From assembly GCA_002898135.1 (NCBI GenBank), contig BDTQ01000197.1:1-7277 (forward strand): a stretch of 7,277 bases of DNA, given 5' to 3'. Shown here one piece after another: positions 1-6,227 of this stretch (within the stretch, counting starts at the first letter, position 1; each line of letters starts with the position of its first letter). This DNA comes from a bacterium BMS3Bbin07 (GTDB lineage Bacteria; Nitrospirota; Thermodesulfovibrionia; Thermodesulfovibrionales; JdFR-85). The notes below the pieces were generated by a model. The model was not told where the DNA came from. It made no database searches and worked only from the letters and a program-made list of their open reading frames with translations. Position numbers and translations under genes: made by a program.

Positions 1-1485
1 CGCAAGCCTCACCGTGTCTTTCTCAACCACTATCTCCTTTATTATGGAGAGTATCCCCTGAAAAGTCCTTTGTTCAAGCCCGAAGAGGGATCTGAGGACT
101 TCCTTTGACATCCCCGGCTTCAGGGGATTGTTTTTATGGAACCTGCCCAGTGTATCTATAATCCTCTCCCTGAGACCCTGGAAAATATCCCTGTGGATCA
201 GCCTGTCTTCAAACTGAACGAGCACACCCTCTGCTTTCAGTTTCTCTATCACGTTATAGATATCTGCTGTATCGGCATTTATCCATCCCTGAAGCAGGTG
301 ACGGGTCATGCCCCTGACACCTGATCTTCTCACCTTTGTGGCGATCTTCTCTCCAAGGTCGCCGTCCCTGTAAACCTTAAGGTCATCAAGGCCGTCTTTC
401 TTCCGTCTCTTTCTTGCCTGTGAATCAAGGATAACCCCTCCTCCTATTGTAACAACAGGTGAGAAGCGCCTGATTATAAACCTGTCACCCGAGACCGCAA
501 CCACCGGTGCTTCCAGCCTTATCTGACAAAAGGAGGTCTCCCCGGGTTTCAGTTCATTGTGGTCATAGAGTATAATCCTGCCGATTGACTCTGAGGTGGA
601 GAGGTGAAAATGCACCTGCGACTTATTCTTCAGGACAGGGGCGTCTTTAAGGAGGATCAGTTCTGCATCTATTGCATGGGTGGGGCTGAACCTGTCCGGC
701 TCTACGACCACAGCCCCCCTGCTCAGTTCTTCCTTCTGAACCCCCTGCAGATTGATGGCAACCCTCTGACCCGCATATGCCTTTTCAATTGGCTCACCGT
801 GACTCTGAAGTCCCCTGACCTTGCTCTTTACACCGGCCGGCAGTATCTCCACCTGGGCATCTGAAGAGAGTGACCCTGAGAGTGCAGTTCCTGTAACCAC
901 GGTCCCAAACCCTTTTAGAGTAAATATCCTGTCTATAGGGAGCCGGAACAGGCCGCCGGTTGATTTGGGGCTCACCTGAAGTGCGATCCGGTGTATCTTC
1001 TCCTTGAGAACGTCTATGTTTTCACCGGTCTTTGATGATACCCCGATTATCCCGGCCCTCTCAAGAAAGGTGCCCTTAACAAAGTCCCGCACCTCCTCCT
1101 TGACAAGCTCAAGCCAGTCATCCTCTACAAGGTCGGTCTTGGTTATTACAATAATGCCTGACTTTATGTTGAGGAGGTTGCATATCGCAAGGTGTTCCCT
1201 GCTCTGAGGCATCACACCCTCATCAGCAGCAATCACTAAAAGCACTATATCAATACCGCCTGCACCGGCAAGCATATTCCTGACAAGCCGCTCATGTCCC
1301 GGCACATCCACTATGCCCACGCACAGGCCGTCGGAATAATGTATGTCGGCAAAACCAAGTTCAATGGTTATACCACGCTCTTTTTCCTCTTTCAGGCGGT
1401 CGGGGTCAACACCTGTAAGGGCCTTCACAAGGGCGCTCTTGCCGTGGTCTATATGTCCGGCAGTACCGAGGATTATATATCGCAT
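1..1485 (-). CDS. selB: Selenocysteine-specific translation elongation factor SelB (C-terminus cut by window edge)
   Basis: This GTPase delivers Sec-tRNA(Sec) to ribosomes paused at UGA codons that are followed by a SECIS hairpin. The first 495 codons are visible with no stop; family members run to roughly 600-640 residues, so the last winged-helix domain(s) that bind SECIS lie outside the window. Visible motifs: G1 GHIDHGKS (10-17), G2 region GITIELGF (38-45), G3 DVPGHE (60-65), G4 TKTD (115-118, the threonine variant usual in SelB), G5-like SSKTG (150-154). Domain II starts with FRLPIDRIF (180-188) and VVTGT (196-200). The SelB-typical segment [13 protein letters not shown] is at 342-354, before the start of the winged-helix region. 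The ATG at 1485-1483 is chosen because GTPase homology begins at once. No Shine-Dalgarno sequence precedes it, and a TTG lies four codons upstream. The gene is divergent from uvrB. It implies a Sec-decoding host, but no selA, selC or selD is in view. Confidence 0.95.
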   Translation of the reverse strand, partial: MRYIILGTAGHIDHGKSALVKALTGVDPDRLKEEKERGITIELGFADIHYSDGLCVGIVDVPGHERLVRNMLAGAGGIDIVLLVIAADEGVMPQSREHLAICNLLNIKSGIIVITKTDLVEDDWLELVKEEVRDFVKGTFLERAGIIGVSSKTGENIDVLKEKIHRIALQVSPKSTGGLFRLPIDRIFTLKGFGTVVTGTALSGSLSSDAQVEILPAGVKSKVRGLQSHGEPIEKAYAGQRVAINLQGVQKEELSRGAVVVEPDRFSPTHAIDAELILLKDAPVLKNKSQVHFHLSTSESIGRIILYDHNELKPGETSFCQIRLEAPVVAVSGDRFIIRRFSPVVTIGGGVILDSQARKRRKKDGLDDLKVYRDGDLGEKIATKVRRSGVRGMTRHLLQGWINADTADIYNVIEKLKAEGVLVQFEDRLIHRDIFQGLRERIIDTLGRFHKNNPLKPGMSKEVLRSLFGLEQRTFQGILSIIKEIVVEKDTVRLA

Positions 1486-1498
1486 ATTATTTTTCAAT

Positions 1499-1663
1499 AA
1501 AAGTCCGTAACCTGTCATTGCAGGGAGCAAACCAAAATCAGAAAAAGTCCACAACCGTCATTGCGAGGAGCAAGGCGACGAAGCAATCTGTTTTAAAATC
1601 AGACGGTTAGAGCTTGCTTTGCTCCGCTTGCAATGACAAAAAAACGGCATTTTCAGACTTTTT
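1499..1663. repeat. Three-arm intergenic repeat cluster with GTCATTGC core
   Basis: Most of the selB-uvrB spacer is repetitive. Two direct units share the order AAAAGTCC, AACC, GTCATTGC, GGAGCAA, AAAATCAGA. Unit A spans 1499-1542 (core at 1514-1521). Unit B spans 1543-1603 (core at 1557-1564) and has extra bases, GGCGACGAAGCAATC, after GGAGCAA. A third arm is inverted: GCAATGAC at 1630-1637 with flanking TTGCTTTGCTCCGC and, farther out, GACTTTTT at 1656-1663 matching the outer end of unit B. Units B and C can therefore fold into a long imperfect hairpin. From memory, sequences with a GTCATTGCGAGGAGC-type core recur as dispersed intergenic repeats in many bacterial genomes; that recollection was not checked here. 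The unit starts 13 bp from the selB start codon. Confidence 0.75.
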
Positions 1664-1688
1664 ACGGCTTCAACCTGATTTATATTAT
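1661..1688 (+). promoter_or_regulatory. Candidate uvrB promoter
   Basis: A TTTACG hexamer (1661-1666; four of six matches to TTGACA) is 16 bp from TATTAT (1683-1688; five of six matches to TATAAT) in a very AT-rich run just before the uvrB ATG at 1698. An overlapping alternative -10 is TATACT at 1686-1691. Either would start transcription within a few bases of the start codon. No LexA-type operator was recognised. The evidence is sequence resemblance only. Confidence 0.4.
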
Positions 1689-1697
1689 ACTAAAAAG

Positions 1698-3683
1698 ATG
1701 GACAAGTTTTTATTAAGCACAGGATTCACCCCAAAAGGTGACCAGCCAAAGGCGATAGAAGAGCTTACAGCGGGGGTTTTGAAGGGTTTTGACCACCAGG
1801 TCCTCCTTGGCGTTACAGGTTCCGGAAAGACGTTTACGATAGCAAATGTTGTTGAAAACCTTAACAGGCCCGTACTGGTGGTTGTCCATAACAAGACACT
1901 TACTGCACAGCTCTACGGCGAATTCAGGGAGCTCTTCCCGGAAAATGCGGTCGAGTTCTTTGTCAGTTTTTATGACTATTACCAGCCTGAGGCATATATC
2001 CCCCAGTCAGATACATACATAGAGAAGGACTCCATGATAAATGACGATATAGACAGGATGCGTCACTCTGCAACAAGGGCTGTGCTTGAGAGGAGGGATA
2101 CGATAGTCGTTGCCTCTGTATCGTGCATTTATGGTATCGGGTCACCGGAGGATTATATGGCCATGCACCTGATTGTTGAGGAGGGGATGCGGATGGAAAG
2201 GGATGCCGTAATCAGGAGGCTCGTGGAGATGCTGTACGAGAGGTCCGAGACGGAGTTCAAAAGGGGAAACATCAGGGTAAGGGGTGACATAGTGGAGGTA
2301 TATCCCTCTTTTTCGCAGTACAGGGGAATAAGGATCGAGTTCTTCGGTGATGAGATAGATGCCGTTTATGAATTTGACACCCTTACAGGTGAGAGGATAA
2401 AGAGATTAACAAAGGTGACGCTCTATCCTAACAGCCACTGGATAACGCCGGGAGAGAGGCTTGAACCAGCCCTCAAATCAATAGAAGAGGAACTTGAGGA
2501 GAGGATCGAATACTTTCTGAAACACGGAAAGAACATCGAGGCCCAGAGGATTGAACAGCGCACCCGGTTTGACCTTGAGCTGCTGAGGGAATTCGGCTAC
2601 TGTCATGGTATTGAGAATTATTCCCGTCACCTCAGCGGCCGTGCCCCCGGAGAGCCCCCATATACCCTGATAGATTATTTCCCTGATGACTATCTGCTTG
2701 TAGTAGACGAATCACATGTTGCCATTCCCCAGATCGGGGGGATGCATGCGGGTGACCGTTCAAGAAAACAGACCCTTGTAGAGCACGGGTTCCGCCTGCC
2801 CTCCGCCCTTGACAACCGTCCCCTTACATTTCAGGAGTTTGAGCAGAGGGTCCATCAGGCCATCTATGTATCCGCCACCCCCGGGCCGTATGAACTTGAA
2901 AAATCAGGGGGAAGGGTGGTGGAGCAGATTATAAGGCCAACCGGTCTCATTGACCCCTGGATGACTGTCAGACCTGTTGCAGGGCAGGTTGAAGACCTCC
3001 TGGGTGAGATCAAAAAGAGGGTGGAAAAAGGTGAGAGGGTCCTTGTCACAACCCTTACAAAGAAGATGGCCGAGGACCTTACCGATTATTATACGGAACT
3101 CGGTGTAAGGGCAAAATATCTTCACTCTGATATAGATACCCTTGAGAGGGTAAAGATTTTAAGGGATTTGAGGATAGGAAAGTTTGATGTACTCATAGGT
3201 GTTAATCTGTTAAGGGAGGGGCTTGACCTTCCCGAGGTCTCACTTGTGGCCGTCTTTGATGCAGACAAGGAGGGGTTTCTCCGTTCCGAGAGGTCTCTCA
3301 TACAGATAGCAGGGAGGGCTGCAAGGAATGTCAATGGCGAGGTCTTTCTCTATGCCGACAGGATCACCAATTCCATGAAAAAGGCCCTTGATGAGACAGA
3401 GCGGAGGAGGAAGATACAGCTGGAGTACAACAGGCAGATGGGCATAACCCCTGAGACTGTAAAGAGTAATATAAAGGATGTGCTGAGCTCCATATACGAG
3501 GCGGATTACTGGACAGTGCCCTCAGTGGAGGAACCGATAGAGGAGTATGTCTCTGATGAGAAGACCATCAGGAGACTTGAGGAAGAGATGAAAGAGGCTG
3601 CCAGGAGGCTCGATTTTGAAAAGGCAGTCATTCTCAGGGACAGGATAAAGAGATTGAAAGAGCGGATGTTAGAGCTTTGCTAA
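1698..3683 (+). CDS. uvrB: UvrABC excinuclease subunit B
   Basis: UvrB is the damage-verification ATPase of nucleotide excision repair; it is loaded by UvrA and then recruits UvrC. The product is 661 residues, a normal family length. Visible in order: N-terminus [20 protein letters not shown], Walker A GVTGSGKT (38-45), the aromatic beta-hairpin around [16 protein letters not shown] (92-107) that clamps DNA, helicase motif II DESH (337-340), [10 protein letters not shown] and [14 protein letters not shown] helicase motifs, motif [11 protein letters not shown] (536-544), and a C-terminal UVR domain (about 620-656, core [20 protein letters not shown]) that binds UvrC. The frame stays open upstream to a TTG at 1614, but that extension lies in the intergenic repeat and precedes the universal N-terminus, so the ATG at 1698 is preferred. 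No clear Shine-Dalgarno sequence is present. The last 15 bp overlap the 3' end of the convergent arsR-type gene. Confidence 0.97.
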   Translation: MDKFLLSTGFTPKGDQPKAIEELTAGVLKGFDHQVLLGVTGSGKTFTIANVVENLNRPVLVVVHNKTLTAQLYGEFRELFPENAVEFFVSFYDYYQPEAYIPQSDTYIEKDSMINDDIDRMRHSATRAVLERRDTIVVASVSCIYGIGSPEDYMAMHLIVEEGMRMERDAVIRRLVEMLYERSETEFKRGNIRVRGDIVEVYPSFSQYRGIRIEFFGDEIDAVYEFDTLTGERIKRLTKVTLYPNSHWITPGERLEPALKSIEEELEERIEYFLKHGKNIEAQRIEQRTRFDLELLREFGYCHGIENYSRHLSGRAPGEPPYTLIDYFPDDYLLVVDESHVAIPQIGGMHAGDRSRKQTLVEHGFRLPSALDNRPLTFQEFEQRVHQAIYVSATPGPYELEKSGGRVVEQIIRPTGLIDPWMTVRPVAGQVEDLLGEIKKRVEKGERVLVTTLTKKMAEDLTDYYTELGVRAKYLHSDIDTLERVKILRDLRIGKFDVLIGVNLLREGLDLPEVSLVAVFDADKEGFLRSERSLIQIAGRAARNVNGEVFLYADRITNSMKKALDETERRRKIQLEYNRQMGITPETVKSNIKDVLSSIYEADYWTVPSVEEPIEEYVSDEKTIRRLEEEMKEAARRLDFEKAVILRDRIKRLKERMLELC

Positions 3684-3986
3684 TATCCTGTTTCTTTCCT
3701 TTAACTGTTCAGTGAGCACCTCTTTCATGAGGGTGCATGCCTTGACAACCTTCTCGTTGGCTATGCTGTAATAGATGTTAACCCCTTCTCTCCTTGATTG
3801 GAGGATACCCTTATGTCTCATTACAGCAAGATGCTGCGAAACATTTGCCTTGGGCACGCCGAGGATATCTACAAGCTCACCGACACTCTTTTCCCCCTCT
3901 TTCAGGGCATTTATTATCTCAAGCCTTTTTGGACTTGCAAGTGTCTTACAAACCTCTGCCTGTAACTCATATAATGTCTTTTCCAT
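3669..3986 (-). CDS. ArsR/SmtB-family winged-helix transcriptional repressor
   Basis: A 105-residue dimeric DNA-binding repressor of the ArsR/SmtB type. The N-terminal helix leads into [16 protein letters not shown] (16-31), then helix [11 protein letters not shown] (34-44), recognition helix [17 protein letters not shown] (46-62) and a beta-wing [11 protein letters not shown] (65-75). The classic ArsR alpha-3 metal motif ELCVCDL is replaced by ELVDILG, so it is not a canonical arsenite or cadmium alpha-3 sensor. Its only cysteines are C13 in the first helix and C84 in the last; both helices pack at the dimer interface in this family, so a thiol-based or interfacial metal sensor is possible (inference). 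The frame extends upstream to a TTG at 4022, but that codon is part of the -35 box, so the ATG at 3986 is chosen. No target gene is adjacent, and the ligand and regulon are unknown. Confidence 0.9.
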   Translation of the reverse strand: MEKTLYELQAEVCKTLASPKRLEIINALKEGEKSVGELVDILGVPKANVSQHLAVMRHKGILQSRREGVNIYYSIANEKVVKACTLMKEVLTEQLKERNRILAKL

Positions 3987-3993
3987 TGCCCTT

Positions 3994-4022
3994 ATTGTAA
4001 AAGAATACATAAATATTGTCAA
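3994..4022 (-). promoter_or_regulatory. Sigma-70-type promoter of the ArsR-family gene
   Basis: On the minus strand there is a perfect TTGACA (4022-4017), a 17-bp spacer, and TACAAT (3999-3994; five of six to consensus). This is the best promoter in the window. A start about seven bases after the -10 falls at 3988-3986, on the A of the gene's ATG, which predicts a leaderless transcript. The AAGGG just before the ATG is too close to act as a normal Shine-Dalgarno. Confidence 0.8.
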
Positions 4023-4028
4023 TCAACG

Positions 4029-4063
4029 TCCTGATCCTGTCAGTTTTTATCAGGAATTTTTTT
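4029..4063 (+). terminator. Plus-strand intrinsic terminator-like hairpin
   Basis: A 7-bp inverted repeat TCCTGAT (4029-4035) / ATCAGGA (4049-4055) with a 13-base loop is followed by seven T residues (4057-4063). The T-run is on the plus strand, so it would stop rightward transcripts. The nearest upstream plus-strand gene is uvrB, which ends 345 bp earlier and has no terminator of its own before the convergent arsR-type gene. It may therefore end uvrB read-through. The stem is short, with only three G-C pairs. Confidence 0.5.
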
Positions 4064-4340
4064 CCAGGTTGTTTTATTTAAGCTGATATTGTCGATAATC
4101 CGGATAGAGCGCAATGCCGTTTCCCAGCTATGGGCCACTGTGACTTTGGCGAGACCGTCCCTGTGCAATTCATCGGCGTGGCTATCCGGAGTTGCCTTGT
4201 CTTGACAGTCACAGGCACCGGAATCGCAGCATGGGAAATTCAGGGGATTGGAAGAAACTAAAATACTATAAAAAAGAGAGCAAAGAAGGAAAGGATCGGT
4301 TTTTGCTGTTGGTTGGGTTTAAAAAAGAAGAGAATTTATA
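4064..4340. other. Gene-free stretch with unidentified structured or decayed segment
   Basis: No recognised gene. The segment 4099-4190 is bounded by a perfect 9-bp inverted repeat TCCGGATAG (4099-4107) / CTATCCGGA (4182-4190). Inside are a second pairing ATGCCG (4114-4119) / CGGCGT (4174-4179, one G-U), a small hairpin CCCA/TGGG (4123-4134), and an 8-bp complement CTGTGACT (4138-4145) / AGTCACAG (4207-4214) reaching outside the first stem. On the minus strand a frame is open from 4318 to a TGA at 4042-4040, with cysteine-rich CCDSGACDC, but has no ATG or GTG start ahead of that motif. On the plus strand a 43-codon frame starts at 4130 without a ribosome site. It could be a small structured RNA, a mobile repeat copy or a gene remnant. 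Bases 4262-4340 are A-rich with nothing recognised. Confidence 0.35.
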
Positions 4341-4392
4341 GAAAGTCCCTTTGTTAACCTTTGTTGAAAAAATGTTAAACAGAGGGACTTTC
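4341..4392 (-). terminator. Long hairpin downstream of csp, probable transcript end
   Basis: Arms 4341-4358 and 4374-4392 pair over about 17 bp: ten perfect pairs GAAAGTCCCT/AGGGACTTTC, one mismatch, four pairs, a one-base bulge and three pairs, with a 15-base loop. It begins 21 bp after the csp stop codon on the minus strand. No U-tract follows directly (TATAAATTC on the minus strand; a T-rich run comes about ten bases later), so it may be a 3'-end stabilising hairpin as much as a true intrinsic terminator. Confidence 0.5.
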
Positions 4393-4413
4393 TTTGGTCA
4401 ATTACAGAGTCGA

Positions 4414-4614
4414 TTACTGTCTAACCACATTTACTGCTTTGGGACCCTTTGGGCCCTCTTCGATATCGAAGCTGACCGACTCGCCCTCGGCAAGTGACTT
4501 AAACCCATCGTCCTGGATTGAGGAATAGTGGACGAACACATCGCTGCCGTCTTCACTTGTGATAAAACCAAAACCCTTGGACTCGTTGAACCATTTTACT
4601 GTTCCATTAGCCAT
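4414..4614 (-). CDS. Cold-shock domain protein (CspA family)
   Basis: A 66-residue single cold-shock domain, the usual full length for the family. These small beta-barrel proteins bind single-stranded RNA and DNA and melt RNA secondary structure in the cytoplasm, acting as RNA chaperones and antiterminators. Visible: N-terminal [17 protein letters not shown]1 KGFGFI (13-18), RNP2 VFVHYSSI (26-33), and the C-terminal strand KGPKAVNVV (56-64). Start choice is secured by a strong ribosome site at the proper distance. It is transcribed alone, with lysA divergent on one side and a hairpin downstream on the other. Whether this copy is cold-induced or constitutive cannot be told from the protein, but the upstream region suggests regulation at the leader. 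The family is certain; the exact csp letter is not. Confidence 0.96.
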   Translation of the reverse strand: MANGTVKWFNESKGFGFITSEDGSDVFVHYSSIQDDGFKSLAEGESVSFDIEEGPKGPKAVNVVRQ

Positions 4615-4625
4615 TTCTCTACGTA

Positions 4626-4633
4626 CCTCCTTA
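4626..4633 (-). promoter_or_regulatory. Strong ribosome binding site of csp
   Basis: The minus strand reads TAAGGAGG, with the 3' end 11 bases before the csp ATG. It is the best Shine-Dalgarno in the window and contrasts with the SD-less starts of selB, uvrB, the arsR-type gene and dapF. Confidence 0.85.
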
Positions 4634-4673
4634 CTTAAAAAACTAAAGTCTCAGAATTACTCCGCATCTAATT

Positions 4674-4709
4674 AAAAAAGACCACTAAGCTAAAAGTCTT
4701 TGTGGTCTT
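4674..4709 (-). terminator. Terminator or attenuator-like hairpin upstream of csp
   Basis: AAGACCAC (4678-4685) and GTGGTCTT (4702-4709) form a perfect 8-bp stem, extendable past one T-T mismatch by AAG/CTT. On the minus strand the stem runs straight into a T-tract (six T at 4679-4674, partly shared with the stem). This is the layout of an intrinsic terminator pointing toward csp. It ends about 60 bp before the csp ATG, leaving only about 40 bp before the ribosome site, so the csp promoter is most likely upstream of it and the hairpin would lie in the csp leader. Alternatively it stops transcription coming from the lysA side. Confidence 0.55.
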
Positions 4710-4742
4710 ACGCGTTACAAAAACTTCAGAAACTCTATATAA

Positions 4743-4772
4743 AGAGTAACATACTCATGAGCAAATAGTCAA
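4743..4772 (-). promoter_or_regulatory. Candidate csp promoter (weak)
   Basis: On the minus strand TTGACT (4772-4767) is 18 bp from TACTCT (4748-4743), with an extended -10 TG at 4751-4750. A start near 4736 would give a leader of about 120 bases containing the hairpin at 4678-4709. A perfect TTGACA also lies at 4792-4787 but lacks a good -10 partner. An 8-bp palindrome CTCATGAG (4754-4761) lies in the spacer and could be an operator. None of this is strong. Confidence 0.25.
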
Positions 4773-4928
4773 TACAAAATGTTGTGTGTCAAGCCAATTT
4801 AGAGATGTCCTGTTTTTACCAGATAAGACGTGTCCTTTTCCGGGTTTACCACCGTAAAATTTTGACTTTAAGTGGTCCCCTGTGTTAATAATATAAGGTT
4901 TAATATCAAGCGTATTTATGGGAGGAGT
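4773..4928. other. csp-lysA divergent spacer with tandem TGTCCT-type repeats; possible lysA promoter
   Basis: Two imperfect direct repeats, TGTCCTGTTTTTACC (4806-4820) and TGTCCTTTTCCGGGTTTACC (4831-4850), start 25 bp apart. Such iterated blocks occur at the ends of some insertion sequences, but no transposase or matching partner end is in the window. A lysA promoter may be TTGACT (4862-4867) with AATAAT (4887-4892), a wide 19-bp spacer, or may use the nearby TATAAG. The lysA ribosome site GGAGG is at 4921-4925. Nothing else was recognised. Confidence 0.3.
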
Positions 4929-6188
4929 ATGCATTATTTCAGATATCTAAAAGGAGAGCTCTACGCCGAAGATGTTCCGGTCAGGAGCCTTATTGAAGAG
5001 TATGGCACCCCCCTTTATGTTTACAGCCATAAGACCCTGACCCGGCACCTGAAGGCATACAATGACGCCTTCATGGAAATACCACACATAATATGCTTTG
5101 CAATGAAGGCCAATTCCAACAGTGCCATCCTCCGTCTGATTGCAAATCATGGTGGTGGCGCTGATATTGTCTCCGGAGGGGAGCTTTACAGGGCCTTACG
5201 GGTGGGGATACCCCCGGAGAAGATTGTTTATGCTGGGGTGGGAAAGACCGATGACGAGATTCGATATGCCCTCAGCAAGAGGATTTTGATGTTTAATGTT
5301 GAATCCGAACAGGAGCTTGAAAGGATTAATGATATAGCAGGCCAGATGAATGTTATCGCACCAATAGCACTGAGAATAAATCCTGATATTGACCCTGAAA
5401 CGCATCCCTATATATCAACAGGGCTTAGAATGCACAAGTTTGGCATCCCGATAGAAAATGCCCTCGAGTACTACAGACTGGCAAGGGGACTTGAAAATAT
5501 TGAGCTGATAGGGGTTCATAAACATATCGGCTCACAGATAACAAAGGTAACCCCCTTTGTAGATGCACTCCAGAGGATACTGGTCCTCATTGAGAGCCTG
5601 AAGGCAGAGGGAATCAATTTGCGATATCTGGACATAGGCGGCGGGCTTGGCATACAATATAAGAACGAATCCCCACCCCACCCAAAGGAGCTTGCCCAAA
5701 AACTCCTGCCGCTTCTGAAGGGACTGGACATAACAATAGTTATGGAACCCGGACGTTCAATCGCAGGAAACGCGGGTATACTCCTCACAAGGGTGCTTTA
5801 CCTGAAGAAGGGTGAGGACAGGGAGTTTGTGATAGTGGATGCAGGGATGAACGACCTTATGAGGCCCACACTGTACGACGCGTATCATCATATCGTCCCT
5901 GTCAGGAAGAACAGGCGCAAACTGATCACTGCAGATATTGTCGGCCCTGTATGTGAATCAGGGGATTTTCTTGCAAGGGAGCGGGAAATCAACACGGTTG
6001 AGCACGGGGACTGTCTTGCTGTTATGAGTGCCGGGGCCTATGGTTTTTCGATGAGCTCCAATTACAACAGCCGTCCAAGACCGGCCGAGGTGCTTGTAAA
6101 GGACGGTGAACATTATATTATAAGAAAGAGGGAGACTTACAGGGACCTTGTCCGTGGTGAGATGATACCTGATTTTCTGGACAAGTGA
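4929..6188 (+). CDS. lysA: Diaminopimelate decarboxylase
   Basis: This PLP enzyme decarboxylates meso-diaminopimelate to L-lysine, the last step of the DAP pathway. The product is 419 residues, the usual length. It has a fold-III alanine-racemase-like barrel followed by a C-terminal beta domain. Visible residues: PLP lysine K60 in FAMKANSNS, HKHIGSQ (197-203), glycine loop GGGLG (237-241) that holds the PLP phosphate, EPGR (273-276), catalytic cysteine C342 in GPVCESGD, and Y371 in GAYGFSMSSNYNSRPRP near the end. The frame is open to a GTG at 4872, but the N-terminus MHYFRYLKGELYAEDVPV is family-typical and the ATG at 4929 has a GGAGG just upstream (three-base gap, rather short), so the shorter form is chosen. 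dapF follows after 39 bp on the same strand, supporting a lysine/meso-DAP operon. Confidence 0.96.
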   Translation: MHYFRYLKGELYAEDVPVRSLIEEYGTPLYVYSHKTLTRHLKAYNDAFMEIPHIICFAMKANSNSAILRLIANHGGGADIVSGGELYRALRVGIPPEKIVYAGVGKTDDEIRYALSKRILMFNVESEQELERINDIAGQMNVIAPIALRINPDIDPETHPYISTGLRMHKFGIPIENALEYYRLARGLENIELIGVHKHIGSQITKVTPFVDALQRILVLIESLKAEGINLRYLDIGGGLGIQYKNESPPHPKELAQKLLPLLKGLDITIVMEPGRSIAGNAGILLTRVLYLKKGEDREFVIVDAGMNDLMRPTLYDAYHHIVPVRKNRRKLITADIVGPVCESGDFLAREREINTVEHGDCLAVMSAGAYGFSMSSNYNSRPRPAEVLVKDGEHYIIRKRETYRDLVRGEMIPDFLDK

Positions 6189-6227
6189 AAAATTAAAAAT
6201 TAGGCATGTTTATAACTTTTTGATATT

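Noticed and set aside
604..864. Plus-strand open frames inside selB, such as this 86-codon one
   Set aside because: They are antisense shadows of selB, which shows uninterrupted conserved GTPase motifs on the other strand.
1614..1697. 28-codon N-terminal extension of uvrB from a TTG
   Set aside because: It lies in the intergenic repeat, has no ribosome site, and precedes the universal UvrB N-terminus starting at the ATG at 1698.
3987..4022. 12-codon N-terminal extension of the ArsR-type protein from a TTG
   Set aside because: The TTG is the first part of a perfect -35 hexamer and the added residues are encoded by the promoter spacer; homology starts at the ATG at 3986.
4040..4042. Minus-strand TGA near a small hairpin as a selenocysteine codon with SECIS, prompted by the presence of selB
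   Set aside because: The frame before it has no proper start, and nothing downstream continues as a recognisable selenoprotein; the nearby hairpin fits better as a plus-strand terminator.
4099..4190. Known riboswitch (cobalamin or c-di-GMP class) suggested by short matches such as GCCACTG or GCACAGGG
   Set aside because: The remaining conserved core elements of those classes are not present in order, and no suitably placed downstream gene exists on either strand.
4130..4261. 43-codon plus-strand frame beginning MGHCDFGETV
   Set aside because: It has no ribosome site, promoter or recognisable family, and it lies within the structured segment, whose other strand is also open.
4872..4928. 19-codon N-terminal extension of lysA from a GTG
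   Set aside because: The added residues are not family-like, and GGAGG sits directly before the ATG at 4929.
6189..6205. AATTAAAAATTA run between lysA and dapF as a repeat element
   Set aside because: It is too short and too low in complexity to call from one copy.
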